In this document: positions 15,694 through 24,893 of the stretch, one piece after another
Layout of the letters: the number at the start of each line of letters is the position of its first letter
How positions within the stretch are numbered: position 1 is the stretch's first letter
Source: Flammeovirga pacifica
GTDB taxonomy: Bacteria; Bacteroidota; Bacteroidia; Cytophagales; Flammeovirgaceae
DNA: 64,000 nt
Direction: 5' to 3'
Assembly (NCBI RefSeq): GCF_000807855.2
Contig: NZ_JRYR02000001.1
Location: forward strand, 4,182,045-4,246,044
Notes under the pieces: model-generated
Database searches by the model: none
Told to the model about the DNA's origin: nothing
The model's input: the letters and a program-made list of their open reading frames with translations, nothing else
Made by a program: the position numbers and the translations under genes

Positions 15694-18042
15694 TTAACGA
15701 TTAAAATAATATCTAAATTTTAGGTAGAAGGCTCTACCAGGTTTCTGAATTTTAAAGTTGTCATATACCTCTGCATCAGTAATATTACTTACTGTTAGCG
15801 TTGTATTATATTTACCTTGTTCAAAGCTGTATTCAATATTTAAATCATGAGTAAACTGCGTTGGGATGGTAAGCTTTTCAGCTGGATCTCCGCTACTTTC
15901 CCAATTCAAGAAAAATTGATGTACATACTTTGAGGTCCAAGATGTAGTCAGCTTTTTACTGCTTGTTTGAAGGATATTGTACCCCAGATTAAGGTTGCCG
16001 AATAGGTACGGAATATTAGGTACCTTACTTTGATAGTTCACATTAGGCAAACCTTCATCTAAAGCAGTTTGATCTGTAATATCTTGATAAGTGAGGTTGG
16101 CACTTACAAAAAACTTACGATTGTATTCTGTATACAACCCAAGTTCTAAGCCCATACTTCTAACATTGGCAATATTCTCATAAGTACCTTGAGGACCCAT
16201 TGGTCTAAATCGAATAAAATCTTCTGAGTATCTATAAAAAAGATTGGAATTGGCTTTAAAGAACCAATTTGAGAACCGGTTGTTATAGGCTAATCCTAGG
16301 TTAGCATTATGACTTTTTTCTGGCTTTAACTCTGGGTTGGGAAGTATAAAAATCCCATCACCTAAAAGTTCTGTAGCTTCAGGAATTCTAAAGGCTTTTT
16401 CATAGGATGTTTTGATATCGAAATGATTGTTTAAATGATAGGTTAAGGTGCCACCAAAGCCGGTTCCTCCATTTTTTATATCAGTTGTAATATCATTGTC
16501 TTCATAATCCTGAATAACAATTTGCCCATTATAGAAGTATTGTTTCGCAAAGAGAGAGAATTCTACTTTCTCATTGTTTGTTTTTGCTAACCAAGCACCT
16601 CCTAAAGTGGTTTTATTAATATGATTTGGAGATCTGAATGTCTTATTATTAGGATTCACTTTATCATCACCCACTCTTTGTAAGAAGTTTTGACCAGCAT
16701 TAAAGGCAAATGTATGATTATTGTTTAGGTCATAACTTAAGTTGATATTACTTCTTACCACCTTATCATCAATAACTAAAAGAGATTTTTGAGGGTAGTA
16801 TTCTCCTTTTCCAGTAGAGGGATCACGGTCTATAGAAGATCCATCCCAACGATAAATCTTACCCACTGTATCTATGGCAGAGTTTTGAATTAAACCTCCA
16901 TTGACAAAAGCATCAACATTTAGTTTACCAAAAGCCTTTTTGTACCGTGAGTTGGCAAGCATTGTTTTCGACCTTTCATGTAAATGACCAAAAACTACAT
17001 TAATAGTATTTGGAGGATGTTGAATGTTATTTTTGTTTTCTGCATAGGTTAAGCTCAAAGACAATTCATCTGCAAAAGACTTATTAAATACACCGGTTTT
17101 AGCAGTGATCATAGCAGAAGAATATTGATCGTTAAATCTTTTAGCTTCAATGTCTCCTTTTGAATTTCCAAGAGAGTCATACAAAGGAGCTTTTTTCATC
17201 AGGTAATTATTGTCAGAGTGATTAAAAAAAGATTGCACTGAAATAAAATACCCTTTTTCCTGATCAGAAAACTGTCCGTTTAAAGCAACTCTATGAGTAT
17301 TAAAAGACCCTAATGAATAACTTGCATCAAAATATGTAGAATGAATATTAGGTGTTTTAATATTGATCAATCCGCCTAATGCATCAGCTCCAAAGTTGAT
17401 AGGAACTACACCTTTATAAATCTCAATATCTTCAATCAAATTGACGGGATAGTTATTTAAAGTGAGTGCTGAACCATAACTTTCCATAGGTACCCCATCG
17501 ATATAATACCTCACCTGGTTTCCTGTTAATCCATTCAAAGACAAACTAAAACCTGAACCAAGCCCACCCGTTTCTCTAATATTAATTCCAGAAGTTGTTT
17601 TTAATATTTGATTGATATCTGTGGATTGATTCAATAATTGATCTGTAGCAATAGTAGAAACTTCATATCCAGCATTTTGATGTTGCTGAGCAGTAGATTC
17701 ACCTGTAATTTGTACTTCCTGAAGCTGATTTACATCTTCTTTAAGTACGAATTTTAATTGACTAGTGGAGTTTATTTTCTTTTTATTAGTTATCGTTAAA
17801 TAACCAAGAGAAGACACTTCGAATGTATATGTAGCAGGAAGTTTTAAACCTTCAATTTTAAAGAGGCCATCTGCATTAGTGATTGCTCCAATATTTTTTT
17901 CAATAATTTTTACTGTAGCAAATGCAATAGGCTTCCCTTCTTCATCTTGAATTCTTCCTTTTATTTCTTGAGCATAAATTGTTGTGGAAATCAATAGGAG
18001 TAACATGAAGGTTCCACCACAAAGTTTTATGAGATAATTCAT
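15694..18042 (-). CDS. TonB-dependent outer-membrane receptor, siderophore type
   Basis: A 782-residue receptor: signal peptide to about residue 24 (TTIYAQ), a carboxypeptidase-regulatory-like domain at about 25-105 (IKGRIQDEEGKPIAFATVKI), the plug at about 120-230 with GLGSGFSLSLNGLTGNQVR, and a 22-strand barrel ending AFYLKFRYYFNR. It would carry a ferric siderophore across the outer membrane using TonB energy. It faces the siderophore biosynthesis operon across a 269-base divergent promoter region, so the made siderophore is the likely ligand. Length is at the upper normal range because of the extra N-terminal domain. Confidence 0.92.
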   Translation of the reverse strand: MNYLIKLCGGTFMLLLLISTTIYAQEIKGRIQDEEGKPIAFATVKIIEKNIGAITNADGLFKIEGLKLPATYTFEVSSLGYLTITNKKKINSTSQLKFVLKEDVNQLQEVQITGESTAQQHQNAGYEVSTIATDQLLNQSTDINQILKTTSGINIRETGGLGSGFSLSLNGLTGNQVRYYIDGVPMESYGSALTLNNYPVNLIEDIEIYKGVVPINFGADALGGLINIKTPNIHSTYFDASYSLGSFNTHRVALNGQFSDQEKGYFISVQSFFNHSDNNYLMKKAPLYDSLGNSKGDIEAKRFNDQYSSAMITAKTGVFNKSFADELSLSLTYAENKNNIQHPPNTINVVFGHLHERSKTMLANSRYKKAFGKLNVDAFVNGGLIQNSAIDTVGKIYRWDGSSIDRDPSTGKGEYYPQKSLLVIDDKVVRSNINLSYDLNNNHTFAFNAGQNFLQRVGDDKVNPNNKTFRSPNHINKTTLGGAWLAKTNNEKVEFSLFAKQYFYNGQIVIQDYEDNDITTDIKNGGTGFGGTLTYHLNNHFDIKTSYEKAFRIPEATELLGDGIFILPNPELKPEKSHNANLGLAYNNRFSNWFFKANSNLFYRYSEDFIRFRPMGPQGTYENIANVRSMGLELGLYTEYNRKFFVSANLTYQDITDQTALDEGLPNVNYQSKVPNIPYLFGNLNLGYNILQTSSKKLTTSWTSKYVHQFFLNWESSGDPAEKLTIPTQFTHDLNIEYSFEQGKYNTTLTVSNITDAEVYDNFKIQKPGRAFYLKFRYYFNR

Positions 18043-18099
18043 GCTGCAAATCTCTTATTTAGAATTATTCTTAACAATAGAGAGTATTTGAAATTACCT

Positions 18100-18130
18100 G
18101 ATTCGTAAAAAAGATTTCCGGATTCGTAAA
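18100..18130 (+). promoter_or_regulatory. 21-bp-spaced direct repeat, receptor side
   Basis: GATTCGTAAA occurs at 18100 and again at 18121, two helical turns apart, 58 bases upstream of the receptor ATG. The intervening ATTTCC is also found at the same offset in the haem-operon copy. It fits a two-half-site AraC operator. Confidence 0.65.
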
Positions 18131-18195
18131 TTGAAATTTTGGGTGCCGTAATTATCTATCGTATTTTTTATGAATCTCGAAATATTAATTTCTTT

Positions 18196-18225
18196 TTTCG
18201 TAAGTTTTGTATCTAAATTCGTAGT
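18196..18225 (+). promoter_or_regulatory. 21-bp-spaced direct repeat, biosynthesis side
   Basis: TTTCGTAAG (TTCG at 18197) and ATTCGTAGT (TTCG at 18218) are again spaced by 21 bp. The second half-site is 29 bp from the presumed -7 box at 18247, as at the haem promoter. Confidence 0.65.
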
Positions 18226-18246
18226 AGTTCTATCAGTTTTATGCTC

Positions 18247-18254
18247 TAAAATTG
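18247..18254 (+). promoter_or_regulatory. Candidate -7 box of the siderophore biosynthesis operon
   Basis: TAAAATTG, one mismatch to the Bacteroidota TAnnTTTG box, 58 bases before the ATG of the decarboxylase gene. The spacing to the upstream half-site supports it. Confidence 0.5.
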
Positions 18255-18311
18255 TATTATTATTTATAATCAATCTAAATAATAGATTAGCACTCATAAC
18301 TTTAAACTACT

Positions 18312-19832
18312 ATGTTTGATACTGCAACAGAACAAACACAAAAAAGCGTAAAACTAGACCTCTCATTTTTGTTCTCTCAAGATCCAGAAAGCCGATTAAG
18401 GTACATCCAAGATATAGGGAAGGCAACAGATAGGGTTCTAGGCTTTTTAAAAGATAGAACAAAACCCTTTAGCGGAGTACAGCCGCACGATTTAAAACCA
18501 TTATTCGAAAAGATCAATCTGAATGATGAACCACAGCCATTGGAAGAGGTATTAGATGAGTTAAAACATCTATACCTCGACCATGCAGTGGCTTTTCATT
18601 TACCTAAATATATTGCACATTTAAATTGCCCTGTTGTGGTTCCTTCTCTGGTAGGGGAACAAATAATTGCGGCCATAAACTCTTCTCTAGATACTTGGGA
18701 TCAAAGTGCCGGAGGGACATTAATTGAGCAAAAATTAGTGGATTGGACTGCGAATGAAATAGGTTTTGACAATGGTGATGGCGTTTTTACTAGTGGAGGT
18801 ACTCAATCTAACTTAATGGCAGCATTGCTAATGAGGGATGCTTATACTTATAAAAACTTGAACCATGATATAGATGAGGAGGGTTTACCAAAAGAAAAAC
18901 TGAAGATATTTTGTTCAGAACATAGTCATTTTAGCACGAAAAAAAGTGCGGCTATTCTAGGGTTAGGACAAAATGCAGTGATAAGTATTCCAACAGATGA
19001 AAACTTTAAGATGAAAGTCGATGAATTGGAATCAGCAATACTTCAATCATTAATTCGTGGGGAGTTTCCAATTGGAGTTGTAGCCACTGCCGGCACTACG
19101 GATTATGGAAGTATTGATCCAATTCATCAAATCGCTGATATCGCATCAAGATATCAAATTTGGTTACATGTAGACGCAGCAATTGGAGGTGGATTACTAT
19201 TATCTAGCGAATATAAGTATTTGTTAGATGGTATTAAAAAATCAGATTCTGTCACGATAGATTATCATAAAACATTCTTTCAAACAGTAAGCTGCAGTGC
19301 TTTTGTGGTTAAAGATTCAAATGTATTATCCTTAATAAGTCATCATGCAGATTACCTGAATCCTAAGGATCAAAAGAAGGAAGGTTACCCTAATCAAGTG
19401 GATAAGTCTTTACAAACTACAAAGAGGTTTGATGCATTAAAGCTTTGGCTGACGCTTAGAAATATGGGTAAAGAACAATTAGGAGCCTATTATGATAAAA
19501 CAATAGAGCTAACAAAAGAGGCTGCTAAATTGATTGATGCTCACACGTCATTTAAGTTATTGAACCCTCCAAGCTTAAACTGCCTAGTTTTTCGATTTGA
19601 AAAAGATAATTCGGTGGGTATCGATTGGAATCACCTGAATAAAGATATCAGAAAAGCTCTTTTTTACAATGGTGAAGCAATGGTTGCTGCTACCAAATAC
19701 AAAGGTGATAACTATTTAAAGTTTACCATTCTAAATCCTTCTATGACCCCAAAAGATTTTGAAGAAATACTAAGTCTATTAGAAGGGTTAGGGTATGAAT
19801 TAATGAACAAATTAGAATATAAAATCAATTAG
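18312..19832 (+). CDS. PLP-dependent group II decarboxylase (siderophore biosynthesis)
   Basis: A 506-residue pyridoxal-phosphate enzyme of the glutamate/DOPA/diaminobutyrate decarboxylase family. Signatures are GVFTSGGTQSNLMA at about 157-170, HVDAAIGGG at 286-294 and DYHK with the cofactor Lys320. In NIS hydroxamate pathways the first enzyme decarboxylates lysine to cadaverine or ornithine to putrescine. The order decarboxylase, N-hydroxylase, acyltransferase, synthetase found here matches desA-desB-desC-desD. The alternative, diaminobutyrate decarboxylase, is usually paired with a diaminobutyrate aminotransferase that is missing here. First gene of the operon, two bases before the hydroxylase gene. 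Confidence 0.88.
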   Translation: MFDTATEQTQKSVKLDLSFLFSQDPESRLRYIQDIGKATDRVLGFLKDRTKPFSGVQPHDLKPLFEKINLNDEPQPLEEVLDELKHLYLDHAVAFHLPKYIAHLNCPVVVPSLVGEQIIAAINSSLDTWDQSAGGTLIEQKLVDWTANEIGFDNGDGVFTSGGTQSNLMAALLMRDAYTYKNLNHDIDEEGLPKEKLKIFCSEHSHFSTKKSAAILGLGQNAVISIPTDENFKMKVDELESAILQSLIRGEFPIGVVATAGTTDYGSIDPIHQIADIASRYQIWLHVDAAIGGGLLLSSEYKYLLDGIKKSDSVTIDYHKTFFQTVSCSAFVVKDSNVLSLISHHADYLNPKDQKKEGYPNQVDKSLQTTKRFDALKLWLTLRNMGKEQLGAYYDKTIELTKEAAKLIDAHTSFKLLNPPSLNCLVFRFEKDNSVGIDWNHLNKDIRKALFYNGEAMVAATKYKGDNYLKFTILNPSMTPKDFEEILSLLEGLGYELMNKLEYKIN

Positions 19833-19834
19833 AT

Positions 19835-21181
19835 ATGAGCACTCAAAAAATATATGATATCATTGGCGTAGGCATTGGTCCCTTTAACTTAGGTTTAGCT
19901 TGTCTTACAGATCCAATTGAAGAAATAGATGCTTTGTTTTTGGATAAATCAGATCATTTTGATTGGCATCCAGGTATGTTGTTAGAGTCTACCACATTAC
20001 AAATTCCTTTTATGGCAGACTTGGTAACATTAGCAGATCCTACGAGTCCTTTCTCCTTTTTAAATTATATAAAGAAACAAGGAAGAATGTATTCGTTTTA
20101 CATCAAAGAGAACTTCTTGGTGTTAAGAAACGAATACAATAAATACTGTCAGTGGGTGATAGAACAGCTTTCTACTTTACAGTTTTCATCTGAAGTTGTA
20201 AAAATCATTTTTGATGAAAAAGCAGAAGTATATCACGTTACTAAAAGAAATACTTCTACACAGGAAACTGAAACCTTACTCACTAAAAAATTAGTGTTTG
20301 GTACGGGCACATCTCCTTATATTCCGTCTTCTGCATTGCCCATTAAAGACAAGGTAGTCCATACTTCAAGCTATATTCCAAGTAAAGAAAAGCTTCAACA
20401 AAGTTCTTCGATTACAGTATTAGGAAGTGGACAAAGTGCAGCAGAGGTTTTCTACGATTTGTTATCCGAAATAGATAGCTTTAATTATAGTTTACATTGG
20501 ATCACAAGGTCATCAAGGTTCTTTCCTATGGAGTATGGAAAATTAACTTTAGAGATGACTTCACCAGAGTATGTAGATTACTTTTTTGATCTTGATAAAA
20601 AGAAAAAAACAGCTTTACAGCATGATCATAAGCATTTATATAAAGGCATTAATGAGGATTTAATCAATGAGATTTTTGATTTGATGTATGCTAAAAAACT
20701 ACAAAATGGCGAGCTCAATATTTCTTTAAGAACCAATTCGACATTGGTTAATTCAACACCTTTCGGCGATAAAGTGAAATTAGCTTTTAATCAGGCAGAA
20801 GAAGACAAATTCTACCAACACGAGACAGAATTTGTTTTAGCAGCAACCGGTTATAAAGCACAAACCCCATCGTTTATTCGTGGTATTGAACATTTACTCA
20901 AGTTAGATCAACAAGGGCAATTCAATGCAAACAGGAATTACACCATAGATCATTTAGGAAAGAGTGTATTTGTACAAAATGCAGAATTAAATACTCACGG
21001 TTTTGTTACTCCAGATTTAGGAATGGGAGCTTATCGTAATTCATATATTATTCGAGAAATAACAGGAAAAGAATATTATCCTATTGAAGAGAAAATAGCT
21101 TTCCAAAAATTCTCAGTAACACCTGATGAAGAAATTGAACATCCCAATGCTATTTTAGAAGAAGCATTAACAGAAGTCTAG
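19835..21181 (+). CDS. Lysine/ornithine/diamine N-monooxygenase
   Basis: A 448-residue FAD- and NADPH-dependent N-hydroxylase of the IucD/PvdA/DesB family, which makes the hydroxylamine for a hydroxamate siderophore. The FAD site is IIGVGIGPFNLGLA near the N-terminus, followed by the family motif FDWHPGMLLESTTLQIPFMADLVT; the NADPH site is VLGSGQSAAEVF at about 194-205, and the conserved FLAATGY-like sequence is VLAATGYKA near residue 345. With the preceding decarboxylase its substrate is probably a diamine such as cadaverine or putrescine rather than the free amino acid; this is inference. Confidence 0.92.
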   Translation: MSTQKIYDIIGVGIGPFNLGLACLTDPIEEIDALFLDKSDHFDWHPGMLLESTTLQIPFMADLVTLADPTSPFSFLNYIKKQGRMYSFYIKENFLVLRNEYNKYCQWVIEQLSTLQFSSEVVKIIFDEKAEVYHVTKRNTSTQETETLLTKKLVFGTGTSPYIPSSALPIKDKVVHTSSYIPSKEKLQQSSSITVLGSGQSAAEVFYDLLSEIDSFNYSLHWITRSSRFFPMEYGKLTLEMTSPEYVDYFFDLDKKKKTALQHDHKHLYKGINEDLINEIFDLMYAKKLQNGELNISLRTNSTLVNSTPFGDKVKLAFNQAEEDKFYQHETEFVLAATGYKAQTPSFIRGIEHLLKLDQQGQFNANRNYTIDHLGKSVFVQNAELNTHGFVTPDLGMGAYRNSYIIREITGKEYYPIEEKIAFQKFSVTPDEEIEHPNAILEEALTEV

Positions 21182-21184
21182 AAA

Positions 21185-22390
21185 ATGAAATTAAAAACTT
21201 TATTGATATTGATGACTTTTGTGGCTGTTGTAAGCGATACAATGCTTCATCCTTTTTATCCACAGTTTTTTAGTCATCAATTTGGAATTGATGCACCAGA
21301 ACATACGGGCTATTATTTGGCAGGGTGTTGTTTAACAATAATGATAGCTTTTCCTTTTTGGGCTTGGGTTCATAAAAAATATCAACTCTTTGATATTCTG
21401 ATGATAACTCAATTATTAGCCGGAATTTTATGTTGTTCTATATTTTGGGTAAAAAGTATAGAATTGTTCTGGACCTTGGCTTTGTCTATGATCTTTTTTA
21501 AAGGGAGTTATTTATTGATGTATCCTTTTATCATGAAAATTGATAAGGAAGAAAATCACACTTCGTCCATCAGTATTCTTTCTGTGATTGTACATTTCGG
21601 TGCTATTTTGGGTGCTTTTTTTGGTGGAAGTATACTCGATTGGTTTGATGTGAAATATGTCTTTTTCATTATGGCAATGGGAGATTTTGTACAATTATTT
21701 GTCTGTTTCTACCTTAAAAACAACCCGAAAGCAATAGAAGATAAAGCGCAGGAGGAAAATGTAGTAGAGAAGAATTCTTTTATAAGTGATTGGATCAAAC
21801 CTAATATTTTAAAAGTTGGTGGATTAACCATGGTTTTATATTTCAGTACCTTCCTAATTCGACCTTTTTTTGTAGAATATTGGGAAAGTACCTCTTCTTA
21901 TGAAAGTAACATTTTAGCAGGCTTTATGTATTCTATACCAGCATTTGTTGGGGTGGTTGCCTTGATTTATAGCCACAAAAAAGGCAAAAACCAACAGGTA
22001 TATAAACTGATATTGCCATCTATTCTAATGGGTATTTGTGGTATTGCATTACAAGGTAGTGGATATGTATTGTCTATCATCTTCGGACGAATGCTTTATG
22101 GTTGGGCAGTATTTCAAATTTATGTACAATTTGATGTCATCGCCTTTAGAAATAGTCAGCCCAAAGAATACGCTTCTGATTACAGTAAGATCCATTTTCT
22201 ACAAAATTTAGGTGTACTCTTCTCTTCTTTAGTCTCAGGTTTTGTGGTGGATCATTTTTCATTAAAAATGCCATTTGGGATTGCAATTGTGGGGTTTATC
22301 ATCGCTGGAGTTTTTTACGGATGGGCTTACAAAAATGAAATAGTAAGAAAGAACAATCAAAACAAGGCATCAATGTCTGCTGCTGTATGA
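21185..22390 (+). CDS. MFS transporter, probable siderophore exporter
   Basis: A 401-residue protein with about 12 hydrophobic helices of the major facilitator superfamily, with a basic loop between helices 2 and 3 (WVHKKYQLFDILM). It lies inside the siderophore operon, three bases after the hydroxylase and overlapping the next gene by an ATGA, so export of the finished siderophore across the inner membrane is the likely job. Import of a ferric complex cannot be excluded, since no ABC importer is encoded near the receptor. Confidence 0.87.
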   Translation: MKLKTLLILMTFVAVVSDTMLHPFYPQFFSHQFGIDAPEHTGYYLAGCCLTIMIAFPFWAWVHKKYQLFDILMITQLLAGILCCSIFWVKSIELFWTLALSMIFFKGSYLLMYPFIMKIDKEENHTSSISILSVIVHFGAILGAFFGGSILDWFDVKYVFFIMAMGDFVQLFVCFYLKNNPKAIEDKAQEENVVEKNSFISDWIKPNILKVGGLTMVLYFSTFLIRPFFVEYWESTSSYESNILAGFMYSIPAFVGVVALIYSHKKGKNQQVYKLILPSILMGICGIALQGSGYVLSIIFGRMLYGWAVFQIYVQFDVIAFRNSQPKEYASDYSKIHFLQNLGVLFSSLVSGFVVDHFSLKMPFGIAIVGFIIAGVFYGWAYKNEIVRKNNQNKASMSAAV

Positions 22391-23004
22391 TCGTAAAAGA
22401 AACAAAAGTTCCCATTATAGAATGGGAAGAGAAAGCGTCTAGTTATAGTAAATCAATAGAAAATTATGGGACATTTAGTCTTCGTCCTTTCAGTTTTGAA
22501 AAAGATTTAGAACGGTTACATCAATGGGTGAATTTGCCTTATGCTAAATATTGGCAATTAGAAAATTCGTCCATCGAAACGGTTAGAAGGACTTATCAAG
22601 AAATAATAGATGGAGGAAGTACGGCTGTTCTAATGGGAGAGTTTAATGGAAAAACATCTTTTCTAATGGAACTCTATTACGTTCCTGAAGATAGGGTGAA
22701 CGAACATTTTTCTGCAGATATAAATGATTACGGGTTCCATATTTTGGTAGGCCCTTCAGAAACTCCTGTAAAAGGATTTACTGCAAATATTTTTTCTTTT
22801 ATCATGGAGTTTATGTTTTCACATAAGAAGGTAGAACGAATAGTTGTTGAACCTGATGTGGAAAATGAAAAGATTCATACACTTAATAAAAAAGCGGGCT
22901 TTAAATATCAAAAAATGATCAGTTTCCCAGAAAAGGAAGCTTATCTGGCTTTTTGTACCAGAAATGATTTTCACATTTCTGAGGTGTTTCAGTTGGCGTT
23001 GTAA
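22387..23004 (+). CDS. Siderophore acyltransferase (IucB/DesC-like GNAT)
   Basis: A 205-residue acyl-CoA acyltransferase of the AlcB/IucB/RhbD type. It carries the FSLRPFSFEKDLERLHQWVNLPYAKYWQ region, the ADINDYGFHILVGP core and the C-terminal GNAT part RIVVEPDVENEKIHTLNKKAGFKYQKM. It would acylate the N-hydroxy diamine, with succinyl-CoA if the product is a macrocyclic or linear succinyl hydroxamate, or acetyl-CoA. Start ATG overlaps the MFS stop as ATGA, indicating coupled translation. Confidence 0.87.
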   Translation: MIVKETKVPIIEWEEKASSYSKSIENYGTFSLRPFSFEKDLERLHQWVNLPYAKYWQLENSSIETVRRTYQEIIDGGSTAVLMGEFNGKTSFLMELYYVPEDRVNEHFSADINDYGFHILVGPSETPVKGFTANIFSFIMEFMFSHKKVERIVVEPDVENEKIHTLNKKAGFKYQKMISFPEKEAYLAFCTRNDFHISEVFQLAL

Positions 23005-23057
23005 ATACTTCCTTTAATAACCCAAAACTATTTTTTAGAATACTAAATGTAACAATT

Positions 23058-24881
23058 ATGACAGCAACATCATCTACCTCTCACTTCTTCGAAAATGTAG
23101 AAGAAAGTGTATGGGAACAAGTGAATCGGTTATATATAAAAAAGGCATTAAGTGAATTTTCTCACGAAAGACTATTAGAACCACTTCGTATTGGTTTTGA
23201 AGAAGATTTAGGTATCTATCAAGTATTTTCGGACTCGTCAGAATATACCTATAGTTTTAAGGCCAAAGAAATGCAATTGGACCACTGGAATATCAGTGTG
23301 CCTTCGATTGTAAAAAAGAGGGGAGAAGAAGAACTTCCTTTATTATTGATGGAGTTTATTTTGGAGTTCAAAACCCAGCTTCAAATTCCTGAAACTATGC
23401 TGGAAACCTATTTAGAAGAAATTGCAAGTACATTGTATGGAGCAACTTTTAAATACAGTCAGAATAAAACTACAGCCCAACAGTTGGCAGAAGGAGATTT
23501 TCAGCTGATTGAAAAAAATATGATTGAAGGTCATCCGTGTTTTCTCGCAAATAGTGGAAGAATAGGTTTTGATGTTGAAGATTTTAGTCATTACGCACCT
23601 GAAGCATCAAATGGTTTTAAGATGTTATGGTTGGCAGGGCATCAATCACTAACCACATTTACGGCAGTAAAAGAACTGACCTTCGAAAAAGTAATGCATC
23701 AAGAAATTGGAAGTATCCAATACGATGCTTTTAGAGAGCAACTAAAATCAAAAAAACTAGACCCTGATGATTACTTCTTTTTCCCAATGCACCCTTGGCA
23801 ATGGGAAAATAAATTATCGATCATTTTTGCTTCTGATATTGCTGATAATAAATTGATCTTACTAGGAGAAGGTGAAGATATTCATCAACCGCAACAATCT
23901 ATTAGGACACTTTACAATAAAACATCGACTGAGAAATTTTATGTAAAAACCGCATTATCTATTCAAAATATGGGCTTTCTGAGAGGCTTATCGCCTTATT
24001 ACATGAAAAGCACTCCAGAAATTACTACATGGATATCTAATTTCCTTAAAGACGATGAGTACTTAAAAACTAAGGGATTCAAGATGTTAGGAGAGGTAGC
24101 TACCATGGGATACACCAACCAATATTTTGAAACCTTTGGAAGTAGAAGTGCATATAATAAAATGTGTGCTGTACTTTGGAGAGAATCACCATTAGATAAG
24201 ATTCAGCCTCATCAGACTTTATCGACAATGGCGGGTGTTTTACATATTGATACACATGGTAATGCTCTTTTAAAGTCTTGGATTGATGCCTCTGGTGTTT
24301 CTGCTTGTGAATGGGTAATGAGTTATTTAAATGCTTATTTATCGCCGTTACTACATTGTTTTTATCAACATGATTTAGCTTTTATGCCTCATGGTGAAAA
24401 TTTGATTATGGTTTTAGAAAACGGTCTACCAGTCAGTGTTTTTATGAAAGACATTACCGAGGAAGTTGTCCTTTATGAAGAAAAAGAAAACCTTCCTGAA
24501 TCGGTAAAAAGGTTAGTGGTAAAAGCTACTGATAGAGTGAAATCGTTGACAATTTTTACGGATGTATTTGATTGTTTTTTCCGCTTTATGGCTCAAATAT
24601 TAGAGGAGCATTGTGATTTTCCTGAAGATGCATTTTGGGCGTTGGTAGCTCAGAATATTCATGAATATCAATCACAATTCCCAGCGTTGGAAGCAAAATT
24701 TAAAGCCTCAGATTTATTCGAAGAAGAATTTATACTTTCCTGTTTAAACCGCCTTCAGTTACAAAATAATAAACAAATGGTTGATTTAAGTGACCCTGTC
24801 AATAGCTTACAATTTATAGGGTCTATTAAGAATCCTATCCATAAGTATAAAGAAAATAGAATACCAGAAATTACTGCTTAA
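23058..24881 (+). CDS. IucA/IucC family NIS siderophore synthetase
   Basis: A 607-residue NRPS-independent siderophore synthetase, which uses ATP to adenylate a carboxylate and join it to an amine or hydroxylamine. Family signatures are EGHPCFLANSGRIGF at about 155-170, the HPWQWEN motif at about 245, the NTP-binding stretch KFYVKTALSIQNMGFLRGLSP and MPHGEN in the C-terminal FhuF-like region. It is the only synthetase in the operon, which fits a DesD/BibC-type enzyme that joins N-hydroxy-N-succinyl diamine units repeatedly. It starts 53 bases after the acyltransferase stop. Confidence 0.93.
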   Translation: MTATSSTSHFFENVEESVWEQVNRLYIKKALSEFSHERLLEPLRIGFEEDLGIYQVFSDSSEYTYSFKAKEMQLDHWNISVPSIVKKRGEEELPLLLMEFILEFKTQLQIPETMLETYLEEIASTLYGATFKYSQNKTTAQQLAEGDFQLIEKNMIEGHPCFLANSGRIGFDVEDFSHYAPEASNGFKMLWLAGHQSLTTFTAVKELTFEKVMHQEIGSIQYDAFREQLKSKKLDPDDYFFFPMHPWQWENKLSIIFASDIADNKLILLGEGEDIHQPQQSIRTLYNKTSTEKFYVKTALSIQNMGFLRGLSPYYMKSTPEITTWISNFLKDDEYLKTKGFKMLGEVATMGYTNQYFETFGSRSAYNKMCAVLWRESPLDKIQPHQTLSTMAGVLHIDTHGNALLKSWIDASGVSACEWVMSYLNAYLSPLLHCFYQHDLAFMPHGENLIMVLENGLPVSVFMKDITEEVVLYEEKENLPESVKRLVVKATDRVKSLTIFTDVFDCFFRFMAQILEEHCDFPEDAFWALVAQNIHEYQSQFPALEAKFKASDLFEEEFILSCLNRLQLQNNKQMVDLSDPVNSLQFIGSIKNPIHKYKENRIPEITA

Positions 24882-24893
24882 GTTTTAAATTAG

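Noticed and set aside
18094-18297. 67-codon minus-strand frame in the divergent siderophore promoter region
   Set aside because: It covers the 21-bp repeats and the presumed -7 box, is low complexity (N, T, K, R, I rich) and has no recognisable domain.
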